From Debaryomyces hansenii CBS767 (lineage: Eukaryota > Ascomycota > Pichiomycetes > Serinales > Debaryomycetaceae): a stretch of DNA of 64,000 nt. Of the stretch, positions 9,717-20,311 are shown in pieces; the first letter of the stretch is position 1, and every line of letters starts with the position of its first letter. Where the stretch lies: contig NC_006044.2 in assembly GCF_000006445.2 (NCBI RefSeq), positions 992,001 through 1,056,000 on the forward strand. Reading direction: 5' to 3'. The position numbers and the translations under genes are program-made. The notes beneath the pieces are model-generated. The model had not been told where the DNA came from, searched no databases, and saw nothing but the letters and a program-made list of their open reading frames with translations.

Positions 9717-10687
9717 CAACCATGAGATACCGAGGCAGAAGACGACTGGTGACCGGTGTCAACATAGGCAGCAGTGTGCTGACTAGGTTTGGGGACCAAG
9801 TAACTAAGCCCACATACAGCCTTGGTGGGAGAGACGCTGGGTTTCTCCTCAGTATATGTCACAAAATAATTGGGCTTATTCGTCGGCTTCGGTGGTTGCA
9901 GATTCCAATACTCGTCATCACTCCGGGAGGGACAGACATTCAGTTTGTGGCCAATGCCACCACATTTGAAACAAGTCAACTTAGACTTGATCATAATTCT
10001 TCGAGGGTTTCGCTGCAGGACCACAAGAGCCATACTAGACTCATCGGACACGGGGGAACTTGTCTCGTGAAGAATCTCAGAGATCCCGTCTTTCAATGCA
10101 AGCCAATTAAGACGGGAGGGAACGTATTCGTCAAGACGAATAATAACGTTCTTAACAGTGCTGTTATTAACACAACTGTGAAAGAAGAGAATCCGCTGGC
10201 CTTCATCCAAAGGAAGAAGGTCCAGGTCAGCATCTTCAAGAAGTTGAATCTTAGCAGCAAGCGATACAGTAGAATCAAAAAGCTGACGGGTTAACGTGGA
10301 ATGAAGCTCTAAATGCTGCTTAACAGAAATAGTTCCAAAGTCGCGGAATAGAGCATGCCATAAATTAAGTCCACGTAAACCACGTTTAGTACAGTACGTC
10401 GCATAAACAGCAGACGTAATGCACTTTTTCAAAAGCTTGTCAAGGATCAGATCAAACTTAAGTCTAATCACATTCCGTTCAGTGTCAGTAAACTCACTAA
10501 CACCAGGAATATCCACATTACTTAGATACAGATCTAAGTGGCAGTCAAGGTCCAGCAGTCTGGACTTTACCATAGCAGCCCAAAGTTTGTAGTTATCAAT
10601 ACCACGGAGCTTATCCTGCTCCGTAACATCAAAGTCCAAAAAGTGGCTCATAACCTGTTGAAGTAAATTCTCGAAAGTAGCATACAT
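9701..10687 (-). pseudogene. Element C: gag-only, internally deleted Ty5-like copy
   Basis: A 328-codon frame that reproduces Gag of element B including the zinc knuckle, with an in-frame 18-nt loss in the proline-rich stretch after it (LQPPKPT). It ends abruptly at SHGC, where the frame runs into the LTR and stops as VEIY. Protease, integrase, RT, RNase H and the polypurine tract are gone. The breakpoint shares GTG between gag (GGTTGTG) and the original LTR border (AAGTGTTG), so a microhomology deletion fits. Such a copy could still make Gag, but cannot move alone. Confidence 0.88.
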
Positions 10688-11112
10688 TATCAGGTCAGTA
10701 TCAGGTTAGGTAATCAGTCAGTCAGTTAATCAGTTAGTCAGTGTCAATTATAATATATAATTTACTTAATCTCTATATATATTCTGTATTCAAGGAGGTC
10801 CAAAGACCTCTTTATATAGTCCAATATTTGCACAAGAATAGGAATACGCTTCCCGTTGTTTCCAGGTAAACAGCGAATGGGAAGGCAGATATATGGAAAC
10901 CGAAAGGCATTTTATCAGTGCCTTTCTTCCAAGAAAAACTGCTATCCAATGATAGCTTCAACAATCATAAGGCGGGCGTAATCTTTATGGTATAACAATA
11001 GAAAGCCAAACGGCATTCTGGTTCTATTGAGATATAAAAGAATTTGCAGCCGCTTTACATGATTTCTCAATTTATTCTGACTTCGCATAAAATATACTAA
11101 TATATTTCAACA
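10656..11112 (-). repeat. 5' LTR of element C, joined to fragment D (type b, 457 bp)
   Basis: Starts TGTTGAAG after the primer binding site at 10645-10655 and ends ATATTTCAACA. Small differences from its neighbours include CTCTATATATATTC and GGAATACGC. Its right end is fused straight to reverse transcriptase coding of element D. Confidence 0.92.
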
Positions 11113-14100
11113 GCAAATAATAGCTTACCGACCAATGAACGATAGTTACTTGCATCACATTCTGGTGAATCATCAGTTTTGTGTAAGTCTTGACCAACTA
11201 TCGACGGAGTTGCAACAGAGTTAGCGTCTCTCATATTAAATTCCTCTAGAATCTTTTCAATATAGTCATTGAGGCAGATACTTATTCCATCTGTTCTTTG
11301 CTCGATATTTATTCCTAGAAACTTCCTTGCTATTCCTAAATCCTTCATTTTGAACCTCAGCGAGAGAAGTTTCTTTACTTTTTCAATCTCAATAGTATCC
11401 TTTCCTGAGATGAGTATATCATCCACGTACAATCCTAGAATTATATCATCCTTAATATATAGTCCTAGTTCACTCTCAATCCTTTTGAATCCATGTTCAG
11501 TGAGAAATTTCATTATTGTAGTATTCCAACATATTGGTGCCTGTTTCAATCCGTACAACGATTTCTCCAACTTGCACACCTTCTCTGGTTCAGCTTCATC
11601 TACAAAACCTACAGGCTGTTTCATATAAAGTGTTTCTTCTACAGTACCGTTCAAAAATGCGGTATCAACATCCATCTGGTGAATTACTCTCTGATCAACA
11701 GCACTGAATGCTAGAAGTAGCTTCACAGACTCATATCTGATCACAGGACTGAACGTCGTCAAGTAGTCTTCCCCTGGAACCTGACTAAATCCCTGTGCTA
11801 CTAGTCTAGCTTTGTATCTACCATCATCCTTTTTGGTAAATACCCATCTGTTGCCTATCGCCTTTCTATCCTTAGGCAAATCCACTAAATTCCATGTGTT
11901 ATTTGAATAGTGAGCGCTCATCTCGCTATCCATTGCAATTTTCCATTTTTCACATTCAGCACTCAGCATAGCTTGCTTGTATGTTATTGGTATACCATCT
12001 TTCTTGGTACTAACAACATATGCATGCGACATAAAATACGCAGATCCTCTGACAACAAGCGAGGTATCTGAGTTAATAGAGGAACTTTTATGCAGATCCT
12101 CATGCTTCTGTTTCTTAGAAGGTTCAGTTTCATCTTCTGACGATACTTCTGATCTTCTACGCAGTTTTTCAGTACTAGCCTTTCTTTTTCTTACAGGATT
12201 TTCAACATAGTCCTTATCGTCTGAAAAATCAAAATTATCATGATGATGTTCATAGTAAGAAATTTTGTAGTCCTCCCCTGAAAGTGAAGCTTCAGAATCA
12301 GAAATATATTCAATAAGGGAACGAGGGTTGGTTTTGGAAACCACAGGAGGCGAAGAAGGCTCAACAACAGCAGGAGAAGAGACAGGCGATGAAGACTCAG
12401 ACAGAGCGACATTTATTTGACGACAAGACTCAGAAGGACAATCTGTAATAGCATTGGACGAAGATTGATTGTCCAGATGAGCGATTTGCTTAAACAGTTC
12501 AAGGGAAGGCATGTCAGGATCACTCATCTCAATATCCAATGAAGGTACCACAGCAGTCTCGTCAGAGTTCAGGCCATTATGTGCTGGGGATAATTCATGT
12601 ACAGAAGTACCCAGCATCGACATTGGAGTAGATTCAGTCATCAAAGTATCCAGATCAACTTGATCAACATCCATAGCAGTATCAGGCAATTCAAGTGTAG
12701 CCAGAACACCAGGTGCCGAAAAGAACGAAGACACAGACGACGCCGAAGGCTTCGATTCAGAAAAGTTGCGAGGAACTTTCTCGGCAGACTGGAAGGGAAA
12801 CGCAAATTCATCGAACTTTACATTATTACTAACAACAACTGTACCGGAATCGAGATCAAAGATCCGGTACGCATGTTGGGTAGGTGCATACCCAACCATA
12901 ACTCCTCGAATAGAACGAGGTGACAATTTTGAAGAACGTACAGATTCAGGAATGTACGCATACGCTAAACATCCAAACGGGCGTAAACCATCTAACACAG
13001 GAAGCCTTTTGTTCCAACGTTTGTATGGAATACCATTGTTAATAGAGCGTGAGGGTAACCGATTAATAAGAAAAGCAGCACAACTAATAGCCTCAGCCCA
13101 CAAACAGAGTGGCGCATTAGCTGCAAACATCATGACACGAGCTTTCTCTGTTAGAGTACGAATAGCACGTTCACTAACACCATTTTGATGACTATTATAC
13201 GGAACCGTAGTTTGGTGAGTAATACCACGATCGGCAAGATACTTGTCAAAACGAGAAGACATGTACTCACCACCATTATCAGAACGAAGTGTTACTACAC
13301 GATATCCACCACGATTGTGGAAGAAACGTTCCGCCTTCAAAATAAACTCAGAAATACACACAGGAACAGCAGCCTTTGTTGCAATCGGATACACCGTCAT
13401 ATACCGAGTATAATCGTCAACAATAACGACAAAATACCGGTCATCGGTCAAACTGGGTTGAGAAAAGGGACCACACACGTCAGAATGAACAAGTTCTAGT
13501 GGAGCCCGAACAGGACTACTCCCAGTAGTTGATTTCTTTGGAAGGGAATGCGTAGCCTTGCCACGAGCACACGCTTCACACATACTTTCAGAGTCAGTAG
13601 ATTTGGAAGCACCAGCCTTACGATAGGAAGCGTTATGCTTTCCAACATAGCTTTCAACATTAGCACTGGGATGTCCAAGACGACAATGTGCACTGAATGT
13701 CGCATTCAAAATACGACCAGAGGGCATTGAAGCAGGCTTAGGTGATAATAAGAACTTATAAAGACGATCATATTCAGGTCCAACGAGAGTAGCGACTTTA
13801 AAGACCTAAGCGAGATTCATGGACTGCATCGTGCAGAAAACGGAACAGCGCACCATGCAGCGTGGCTTTAGAGATCGAAATAAGGTTTCGATCACAGGAA
13901 GGAACATATTGGACATCAGTGAGAGTAAGGAAAGAACCATCAGGCAACAGAAAGTTAAGGATTCCTTTCCCAGCAATTTCAAACAGGGTTCCCGAGTCAA
14001 GACCAGTAATTGACCCAGAACTATCAGAAAAATCATGTAATAGCTCCTTCTGGCACGTAACATGAAGAGTCGCACCAGAATCAAGGTAGAATCCATCGGG

Positions 14101-14430
14101 GACACGCGATGTGGAAGCCACCCATACATTACCATGCACAGATAGTCGATTCTGAGTGCGGAATTCATCATCCAGTCCAGATGAACCACGACCAGTAGTA
14201 TGTCTCGGTTTCCGATAGTCAGCATCACTAACAGAAGGACACACATTAGATTTGTGGCCAATGCCACCACATTTAAAGCAAACCAATTTGGACTGAATCA
14301 TGATTTTGCGCGGAGGCACTTTCAGAAGTGCAAGCACAGCACCAGCAACCGCAGGTTCAATAGCAGAACTAGCTTTTGCAATAACAGTCCCCAACTGCTT
14401 TTTAACAGTCAGCCAAGTAAATCTAGAAGG
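11113..14430 (-). pseudogene. Element D: truncated and frameshifted Ty5-like Gag-Pol (diverged subfamily)
   Basis: Minus-strand coding from mid-Gag (zinc knuckle CFKCGGIGHKSNVC, protease DSGATLHVT; 13798-14394) through integrase and reverse transcriptase with LYVDDILISG (11097-13727). A single extra T near 13800 (GGTCTTTAAAG; element E has GGTCTTAAAG) shifts the frame and ends the first part at ESRLGL. The 3' end is lost inside RT at KLLFA, where LTR sequence begins, and the 5' end is lost in Gag where an inverted LTR begins. The sequence is clearly diverged from A/B/C but alignable with E. The linker after integrase contains EPSSPPVVS. Confidence 0.88.
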
Positions 14431-15003
14431 TGTTGAAATATCTTAGTATATTTTATGCGAAGTCAGAATAAATTGAGAAATCATATAAAGCGGCTGCGAA
14501 ACATTGTTATTCGGATTATTTTATTAGAATACAATACCATATCTACAAGGTTTATTGTTCAAATGATAACGATAAGCTTATCTGTAATTGTTCACGTGTA
14601 TAATGAGCTGTCATTGGATAGCTCCTTATCTTGAATGATAAATACAGATAACAAGCCTCGTAGATTTAATAAATCTGCCTTCCCATTGGCCGTTTACCTG
14701 GAAACAACGGGAAGCGTACTCCTATTCTTGTGGAAATATTGGACTATATAAAGAGGTCTCTGGATCTCCTGAAATACAGAAATTTATATAGAGATTAAGT
14801 AAATTATATATTAGATTATATGTTAATAGGTGGACCTAAAATGTATGCTTTTGAATATATTAATAATAAAGGAATAAGAAAAACTAAATTACATTCAAAA
14901 GGGGTTCCATCCTATATATTATAATACTGAAACTGATTAACTAATTAACTGAACCTGAAACTGACATGACAATGTATGCTACTTCTGAGAATTTACTTCA
15001 ACA
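14431..15003 (+). repeat. Plus-strand type-a LTR with 108-bp insertion
   Basis: Starts TGTTGAAATATCTTAG and ends TTTACTTCAACA in the sense direction, so it is inverted relative to the other LTRs. U3 matches type a (compare 2918-3394). No primer binding site follows at 15004, so to the right it behaves as a solo LTR. About 14813-14920 is extra sequence bounded by TATATATT on each side. The U5 copy is diverged (ATGTATGCTACTTCTGAG), indicating an older element. Confidence 0.85.
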
Positions 15004-15415
15004 ATCCCAAAATCCCAAAATTGTCTTAAAACATACACACTGATTTTTTTAAGATTATATCTATATTATATTGCTCATTGAAATCTACCATCCTATTTGA
15101 TTTCTTCGTAAAATAATGGAAAATTCAACCTTAGCCTAAAACTGTTTAGAAGTCAGATGATTATATGATATTTAGAAATTAGATAAATCATGTATTAAAA
15201 TCGATATTGAAATTAAAATAAAAATTAAGCAGAAATATTATAACGAAAATGATATTTGGTAAATATGGATTCTGTATTGGATAGTTTACGTCTACATGAA
15301 TTACATCCATTAATTCGTGAAGGAAATTGCCAACAAAAATACAAGATTATATTATCAAAATCTTATAATGAAGACTAGCATTTTCCTGTTATGAGAGCTA
15401 TTGAAAGAAATCTAA
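15004..15415. other. AT-rich spacer between retrotransposon cluster and RKM1
   Basis: No intact gene seen. A short plus-strand frame from ATG at 15265 reads 37 codons to a TAG and would continue open to about 15446, overlapping the RKM1 3' end. I do not recognise it and regard it as chance or a decayed relic. Confidence 0.5.
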
Positions 15416-17218
15416 TTATGCAAAAGCTTCGACTTTTTGAACAATAAATAATTCTCCATTAGTTGGCCTTGAATAACTAAGCCTGTCAAAAACTGTATCA
15501 GCAATTACATATCGCCGGATAAAGTGTATTTTATTCTTGAACATATCGGGCCAAATTTGTAATATATCGGATATATATGTAGAAACTTTTGGTTTATACT
15601 CATCTACATCTTCGTCGTTAACATCGATTGCTTCAGAAACTTCTTCAATCTGTGAATAGATATAGTTTATTTGATTTCTTATCAGGGTATTGAAATATGG
15701 ATTGCGCAGGGAGACTTTCTCTTTGGAAAGTGTTACAATCCATAGAAGAACAACATCATTCACAATTTTTTTTTTTAATATTTCTTCATAAGAAGATACC
15801 TTAAAAATCTTGATCAAAGAAGATTTGAAAGATACATCATTTTTTAATATAGTCTTCAATGAGAGCAAATGAGCCTTATTATCAGCTAAGAGGGTTTTTT
15901 CATATTTTAGCAAAGACTCTAAGGTATTCTGAAAAAGCTTTCTTTGCTCGTTTCTGTAGACTTTAACTACTTCATGGACACCACTTTTAACTTGAGGCCC
16001 CAATACAAAGTTTCTTTTCAAAAGTAGGATTTTTCCTTCAATAACTTGTTTTAAATGAGCGGTGCCATTGAGTTGCATTCTTAGCGATATTCCGACATGT
16101 CTTTCAAATTTCATTTGCCTTAAAATAGCAAAAAAATTGACTAAATTACTAGGTAAGTCTTCATCAGCAGTAATTTTAAAATTAATTCCATCCTTCAAGT
16201 ACCTAATATCTGCATTGTTATCATTATTTTGATTCATCAAAATTTTATATCTCAATGCTTCTTTAATGAGTTCTTGTGAGTCCACTTTTAAGGAAATACT
16301 TGTCTCATCATATTTGTTGTTTTCAGACACAAAACCATAGCCAAGTAAAAGTTGAAGATTTGATTTATTACCATAGTTATTATATAATTCACCAAATTTA
16401 TCTCCCTCTTCGAAACTTTGAAACGAGACATGACTTCCTTTTGACTCTTTAAGCCCATTCCATTTTACTTTATAATCATTCTTATGATTCAAGAGGTCAA
16501 TTATTGGTACTAATATTGCCTTCTGTATATCATCCCTGGTTATCTCATTTTTCAATAAGATATATGGGAGACCTCTTGAAGTTAAAATACTATACGACCA
16601 AAGATAATTTCTGAAGCTTGTCCAAGACTCGTTTTCGCAATTCAAATATTCATATAATTCACCATGATAGTTTAAAGATATTCCAGCAATATTATCGTCG
16701 TAAAACTTCATATCTTGTAATATTTGCTGCTTGAACTTTTCCTCCAGTGAATCTTGAATAAGCTGCTCCATAAGTTCATGCCATTCAGTAACTAGCTTAC
16801 TGAAATTCGTTTTGAAAATTAATTCAAGATCGGTTCCATTCACCAAATCAATTTCGTTTGAATTCCAAAAATAGGGGATATTGAAATCTTTAGGCACGAT
16901 TTCAAAATACTGTTTGAAGCGGTTATCATTAAGCGACGTATCGAACGCTAATTTTGATATTAACAAGATTGTCATTTCATTATTGGTGAAATAAGAATCT
17001 GAATGTGCATAATTAATCCCAGGCAAATATTGTTCTTTTAGGTGAGGCCCAATAACCATCTGTTTAGGTACCTTTATCAATTCTTCACCACTCAGGAAAT
17101 CATGTATGAGTGCCGAATATCCTTTTTGTTTGCTATATTGGAACTCTATTCTAGAATCTAAAAACGCACCGTTTTCTCTGGCCCAAGATAAAAAATGTCC
17201 TATGCCTCGCTCTAACAT
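15416..17218 (-). CDS. RKM1: SET-domain ribosomal protein lysine methyltransferase, RKM1-like
   Basis: 600 codons from the ATG at 17216-17218. The frame is open upstream to 17353 (645 codons), but the chosen Met starts the segment that aligns with the Rkm1 N-terminus (LERGIGHFLSWARENGA). Rkm1 is a cytoplasmic/nuclear enzyme that methylates lysines of ribosomal protein Rpl23. The split SET domain carries the AdoMet/lysine-binding DLLNH motif (241-245) and the YNNYG motif (279-283), spaced as in the RKM family. The C-terminal Rubisco-LSMT-like part resembles Rkm1 strongly (KYEKTLLADNKAHLLSLK and ILKND). Its 3' end faces the retrotransposon cluster. Other members such as RKM2 are possible, but the two conserved blocks favour RKM1. 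Confidence 0.82.
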   Translation of the reverse strand: MLERGIGHFLSWARENGAFLDSRIEFQYSKQKGYSALIHDFLSGEELIKVPKQMVIGPHLKEQYLPGINYAHSDSYFTNNEMTILLISKLAFDTSLNDNRFKQYFEIVPKDFNIPYFWNSNEIDLVNGTDLELIFKTNFSKLVTEWHELMEQLIQDSLEEKFKQQILQDMKFYDDNIAGISLNYHGELYEYLNCENESWTSFRNYLWSYSILTSRGLPYILLKNEITRDDIQKAILVPIIDLLNHKNDYKVKWNGLKESKGSHVSFQSFEEGDKFGELYNNYGNKSNLQLLLGYGFVSENNKYDETSISLKVDSQELIKEALRYKILMNQNNDNNADIRYLKDGINFKITADEDLPSNLVNFFAILRQMKFERHVGISLRMQLNGTAHLKQVIEGKILLLKRNFVLGPQVKSGVHEVVKVYRNEQRKLFQNTLESLLKYEKTLLADNKAHLLSLKTILKNDVSFKSSLIKIFKVSSYEEILKKKIVNDVVLLWIVTLSKEKVSLRNPYFNTLIRNQINYIYSQIEEVSEAIDVNDEDVDEYKPKVSTYISDILQIWPDMFKNKIHFIRRYVIADTVFDRLSYSRPTNGELFIVQKVEAFA

Positions 17219-18520
17219 TTTGAAATTGATTAAAGCCTCTTCCCAATACAGGAGAAAATTGGTTAAACTCTTCTTGATCCAATGGTCCTTTTCAACCAGA
17301 TCACATAATGCCCAGAATAAAAATCTTCCTCGAAATGAATTAGTGTACAACACAGTTCAAGAGAAAAAAATAAATTTAAAGAGTCATAAATCCGAGAGTT
17401 ATTAGAGTCTATAGGCCGAATGAAGAAAATGGGACGGAAATAAATGCTGCAAATCTAACTATAGTGTAAGATCATTAAATTCCCCTGAGAGTGCCATTTT
17501 TCAATAACAAATCCGCTGTTGTGGCTTTTTGAGACATTTGAAAAATTTTAAATGGCGCTATAATCACAAAAGCCGGATTACGCTTTTGTTTATTTTAATT
17601 CAATAGCTAACAAGAAGTTGATGACATCATTTAATAAATTGCGCTATATGATATCGTTAACTTGGTTGATATGCTGCAATATGCAGCTCGGCAATATCTT
17701 CATATTACAGAATCTCATGAAATATTTCACTCTTATAGTAATTCAAATCAAGTAAGCAAAACTTGAAAGTGTATACTGTAAGATGAGAGATTTCACTACT
17801 ATTCTATTATCAGGCTTTATCCGGTTTCTTGAACACGTTGGTCGGAAATTATTCCTTTTACCGATACCACACATCGTTCTCACTTCTACTGAGGCCATTG
17901 TTGTTAAGGATAGTTTGAATGGCTTTGACAATGAGCCCCTGAGTATGTTAACTGATTGGCCTTGAAAGATGGGGTTTCGGAAGTTCCTACCGATATTCGT
18001 AGTTTGTACCCGAAAAGGATGATATCATTGTTCCTGGATTAGTTACAAGTGGTTGATGTAACATCTGTCTTTGGTGTTCGAGACTTTCAAAGCCAGAAAT
18101 AGAAACCTATATATATGTGGAACAGTACCTACTATATTACAGCTCATGACGACAGGCTCTACCATGATCCATCGAGAGAAGGCTGAATAACTTCTCGATG
18201 TCCATGGGTTAACTACTCGCCGAGTTCAAGATCTCTGATAATGGCTCGCTAGTTACGTTCTTTACTATTGTATAGCAGTCACAGTTCGAATTTTTCCTAC
18301 TCAATCTTTGAAATGCTCTTTGTGAAACTAGTGCTCGTTATAAAGTGAACAGATTTTTTAGTGAGACTTCGATTGCTTTTAATAATACTGTAACGTTTTC
18401 TAAAGTAATGTATATTTTTTCAGAACAGAGAATTAGAACGGAAAAATACAAAGCTTGGAAAGAAGCATTGTTCATTAATTTATCGTATTGAATCTGCAGT
18501 TACCTTTATGATATCATATA
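17219..18520. other. 1.3-kb intergenic region with possible retrotransposon relic
   Basis: Contains the RKM1 upstream region and the 3' flank of the DAK-type gene. No intact gene. The only coding-like trace is the Gag-like relic at 17843-18036. I see no tRNA; one GTTCGAA near 18275 lacks a matching stem. Confidence 0.6.
17843..18036 (+). pseudogene. Possible decayed Ty5-like gag fragment
   Basis: Conceptual translation gives GRKLFLLP...VKDSLNGFDNEPLSMLTDW and, after a one-base shift, LALKDGVSEV, then a stop. This resembles Gag of element B at GQRILFFH...VIIRLDEYVPSRLNW followed by LALKDGISEI. The order and spacing agree, with many substitutions and at least one frameshift. It suggests that old Ty5-like insertions extend about 3 kb beyond the present cluster. 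The match is by eye and short, so it stays tentative. Confidence 0.4.
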
Positions 18521-20311
18521 CTATTCGCTTAATGCAGCAAGTATCTCATACACCCCATAGGCACCAGGATCTGGTGGAAATTCAGTTTTCTCTGACACTC
18601 CACCTACATATGTGGCACGGCCTAACTTTGGTCGAAGCCTTCTGGTACCCTCTGCTGCCTTTCTTGCTGCTTCAACTGCTGAATGAATATTCTTATATTC
18701 AGAAAATGAACGACAAAACGGGATTAAAACATCCATAACTGTTCTATGACCTTCTCTTGCTTTTGTAAATTCGCCTAAAGTATCAATCCCATGATCTAAA
18801 GCGATAGCAATGATATCATTATTATCGCTGCTGATATTGTCATTAAGATTACTTTCAAGTTTATTGATAAATGCCTTCATGAAAATAAAAAGAATGGCAC
18901 CTAAAGTGCCGCCCATATCGTCTTTTAAGACTTTAAGAATAGCATGAAGAACATTTCTTAATGATCCACTTTTGGCCACACCATTGTCTAATGATTTAAT
19001 AATTGCCCTTGCACCAGTTTCTAAGGTAGTTCCACAATCTCCATCTCCCATCTTAGTGTCCCAGTCAGTTATTTCTGGCTCTTTATCAATTATATTCTGT
19101 GCTGCCGTACGAATAATTCTTTCGAGCACAGACGAATCATACATAATATCCCGCTGAATGTCTATGCTTTCATCAAGCTCTTCGTACCCTTGGAAATTAT
19201 CAATAATTCTACTTTCAGGATTTAAAATTTGAGACAGAACGTAGTGACTCTTCGGAAAGTTAGTCGCTTCTGTAGGAGCGTCGAAGAGATCAAAAATGTT
19301 TAGTTCAGTAAAATCGGTATTAGCAGCTTTTGTAACATTGAACAATGAGATTGTGAAAATTGGAGCATTAATAGATGTTATATAAGATCCAGAATAAACC
19401 CTAGACGGCGTTATATTATAAGAATCAGCAAGATTCTTTATAGTACAATATAATAAGGCCTTTTCCTCTATAACAGGTAAACCACCAAGATTATTGAATA
19501 GTAGGATAAATTGGTCATTATCTTCATAGTCTAAAAAGCCTCTGTCTTTGTCATTTTTATCAAGAATTAGCTTTAATAAATCAGGTATGAGTTCTTCGTT
19601 GGAAGGTATACTCTTCGTCTTCATCACACCGGGCTCATTGTGTATACCAAGGCCAATTTCTATTTGGTTCTCTTCTAATTTACCATAATCTGCGTTGTTT
19701 GCATGCCCAGGAATATGCGTGTGATCTAACCCAGCATTGACAGAAGCAATGCACTTGTTAGCAGAAATACCTAAATTATAGATTTGTTCAATGTTATATC
19801 CCTTTTCACTTGCTGCACCTAAAATCTTCATAATAAAGATACAACCGGCCAACGTTCGGCGACCAACAAGTTTCCCAGTCGTTCTGCTGACAGCTACATC
19901 ATCAGTAGTACGAAGCAACCTAATTTTTGATTCACCGAACTTTGAAATAAGCTCTTGGGCTGCCATACCAAAATAAAGATTGTCCCCTGTATAGTTTGTA
20001 ATAAGAAATATAGTACCAGCCTCTGAATGTGTAGCCTTCTCGGCTGACTTGATATTTTTATAGTTTGGACTTGCAAAAATATCACCTTGTGCTGAAGCTG
20101 TTAACATACCTGATCCAACAAAGCCAATCCACCCTGGTTCATGACCTGAACCACCACCACTAATTAAGGAGACTTTTTTCAGATCATGTCTATTGTTGAA
20201 AATTACTTTCTCTTTCTCTAGAAGGGATAGACTATCATTTTCATAGATATAAGCTTTCAAACAGTGGTTAACAAGATCGTTTGGGTCTTTTGGAAGAAAA
20301 TGCTTAGGCAT
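18521..20311 (-). CDS. Dihydroxyacetone kinase family protein, candidate erythrulose kinase
   Basis: 596 codons, the usual length of ATP-dependent yeast Dak enzymes. The DakK domain (about 1-340) has GGGSGHEPG (52-60) for substrate and His224 in GIHNEPG, the residue that binds the ketose covalently in this family. The DakL ATP domain (about 390-596) shows DTKMGDGDCGTTL, with Asp residues for Mg. Family members phosphorylate dihydroxyacetone and related ketoses; Yarrowia Eyk1, an erythrulose kinase, is also of this family. Divergent to the RpiB-type isomerase across a 364-bp shared promoter, which supports a role in a sugar or polyol pathway instead of, or besides, dihydroxyacetone detoxification. 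Family call is sure; substrate is inferred from context. Confidence 0.93.
   Translation of the reverse strand: MPKHFLPKDPNDLVNHCLKAYIYENDSLSLLEKEKVIFNNRHDLKKVSLISGGGSGHEPGWIGFVGSGMLTASAQGDIFASPNYKNIKSAEKATHSEAGTIFLITNYTGDNLYFGMAAQELISKFGESKIRLLRTTDDVAVSRTTGKLVGRRTLAGCIFIMKILGAASEKGYNIEQIYNLGISANKCIASVNAGLDHTHIPGHANNADYGKLEENQIEIGLGIHNEPGVMKTKSIPSNEELIPDLLKLILDKNDKDRGFLDYEDNDQFILLFNNLGGLPVIEEKALLYCTIKNLADSYNITPSRVYSGSYITSINAPIFTISLFNVTKAANTDFTELNIFDLFDAPTEATNFPKSHYVLSQILNPESRIIDNFQGYEELDESIDIQRDIMYDSSVLERIIRTAAQNIIDKEPEITDWDTKMGDGDCGTTLETGARAIIKSLDNGVAKSGSLRNVLHAILKVLKDDMGGTLGAILFIFMKAFINKLESNLNDNISSDNNDIIAIALDHGIDTLGEFTKAREGHRTVMDVLIPFCRSFSEYKNIHSAVEAARKAAEGTRRLRPKLGRATYVGGVSEKTEFPPDPGAYGVYEILAALSE

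Noticed and set aside
17219..17353. 45-residue N-terminal extension of RKM1
   Set aside because: Possible by frame, but homology begins at the inner Met and the extension lies in likely promoter sequence.
18160..18300. Possible tRNA near GTTCGAA at about 18275
   Set aside because: No T-arm stem and no acceptor pairing; the surrounding sequence does not fold as a tRNA.
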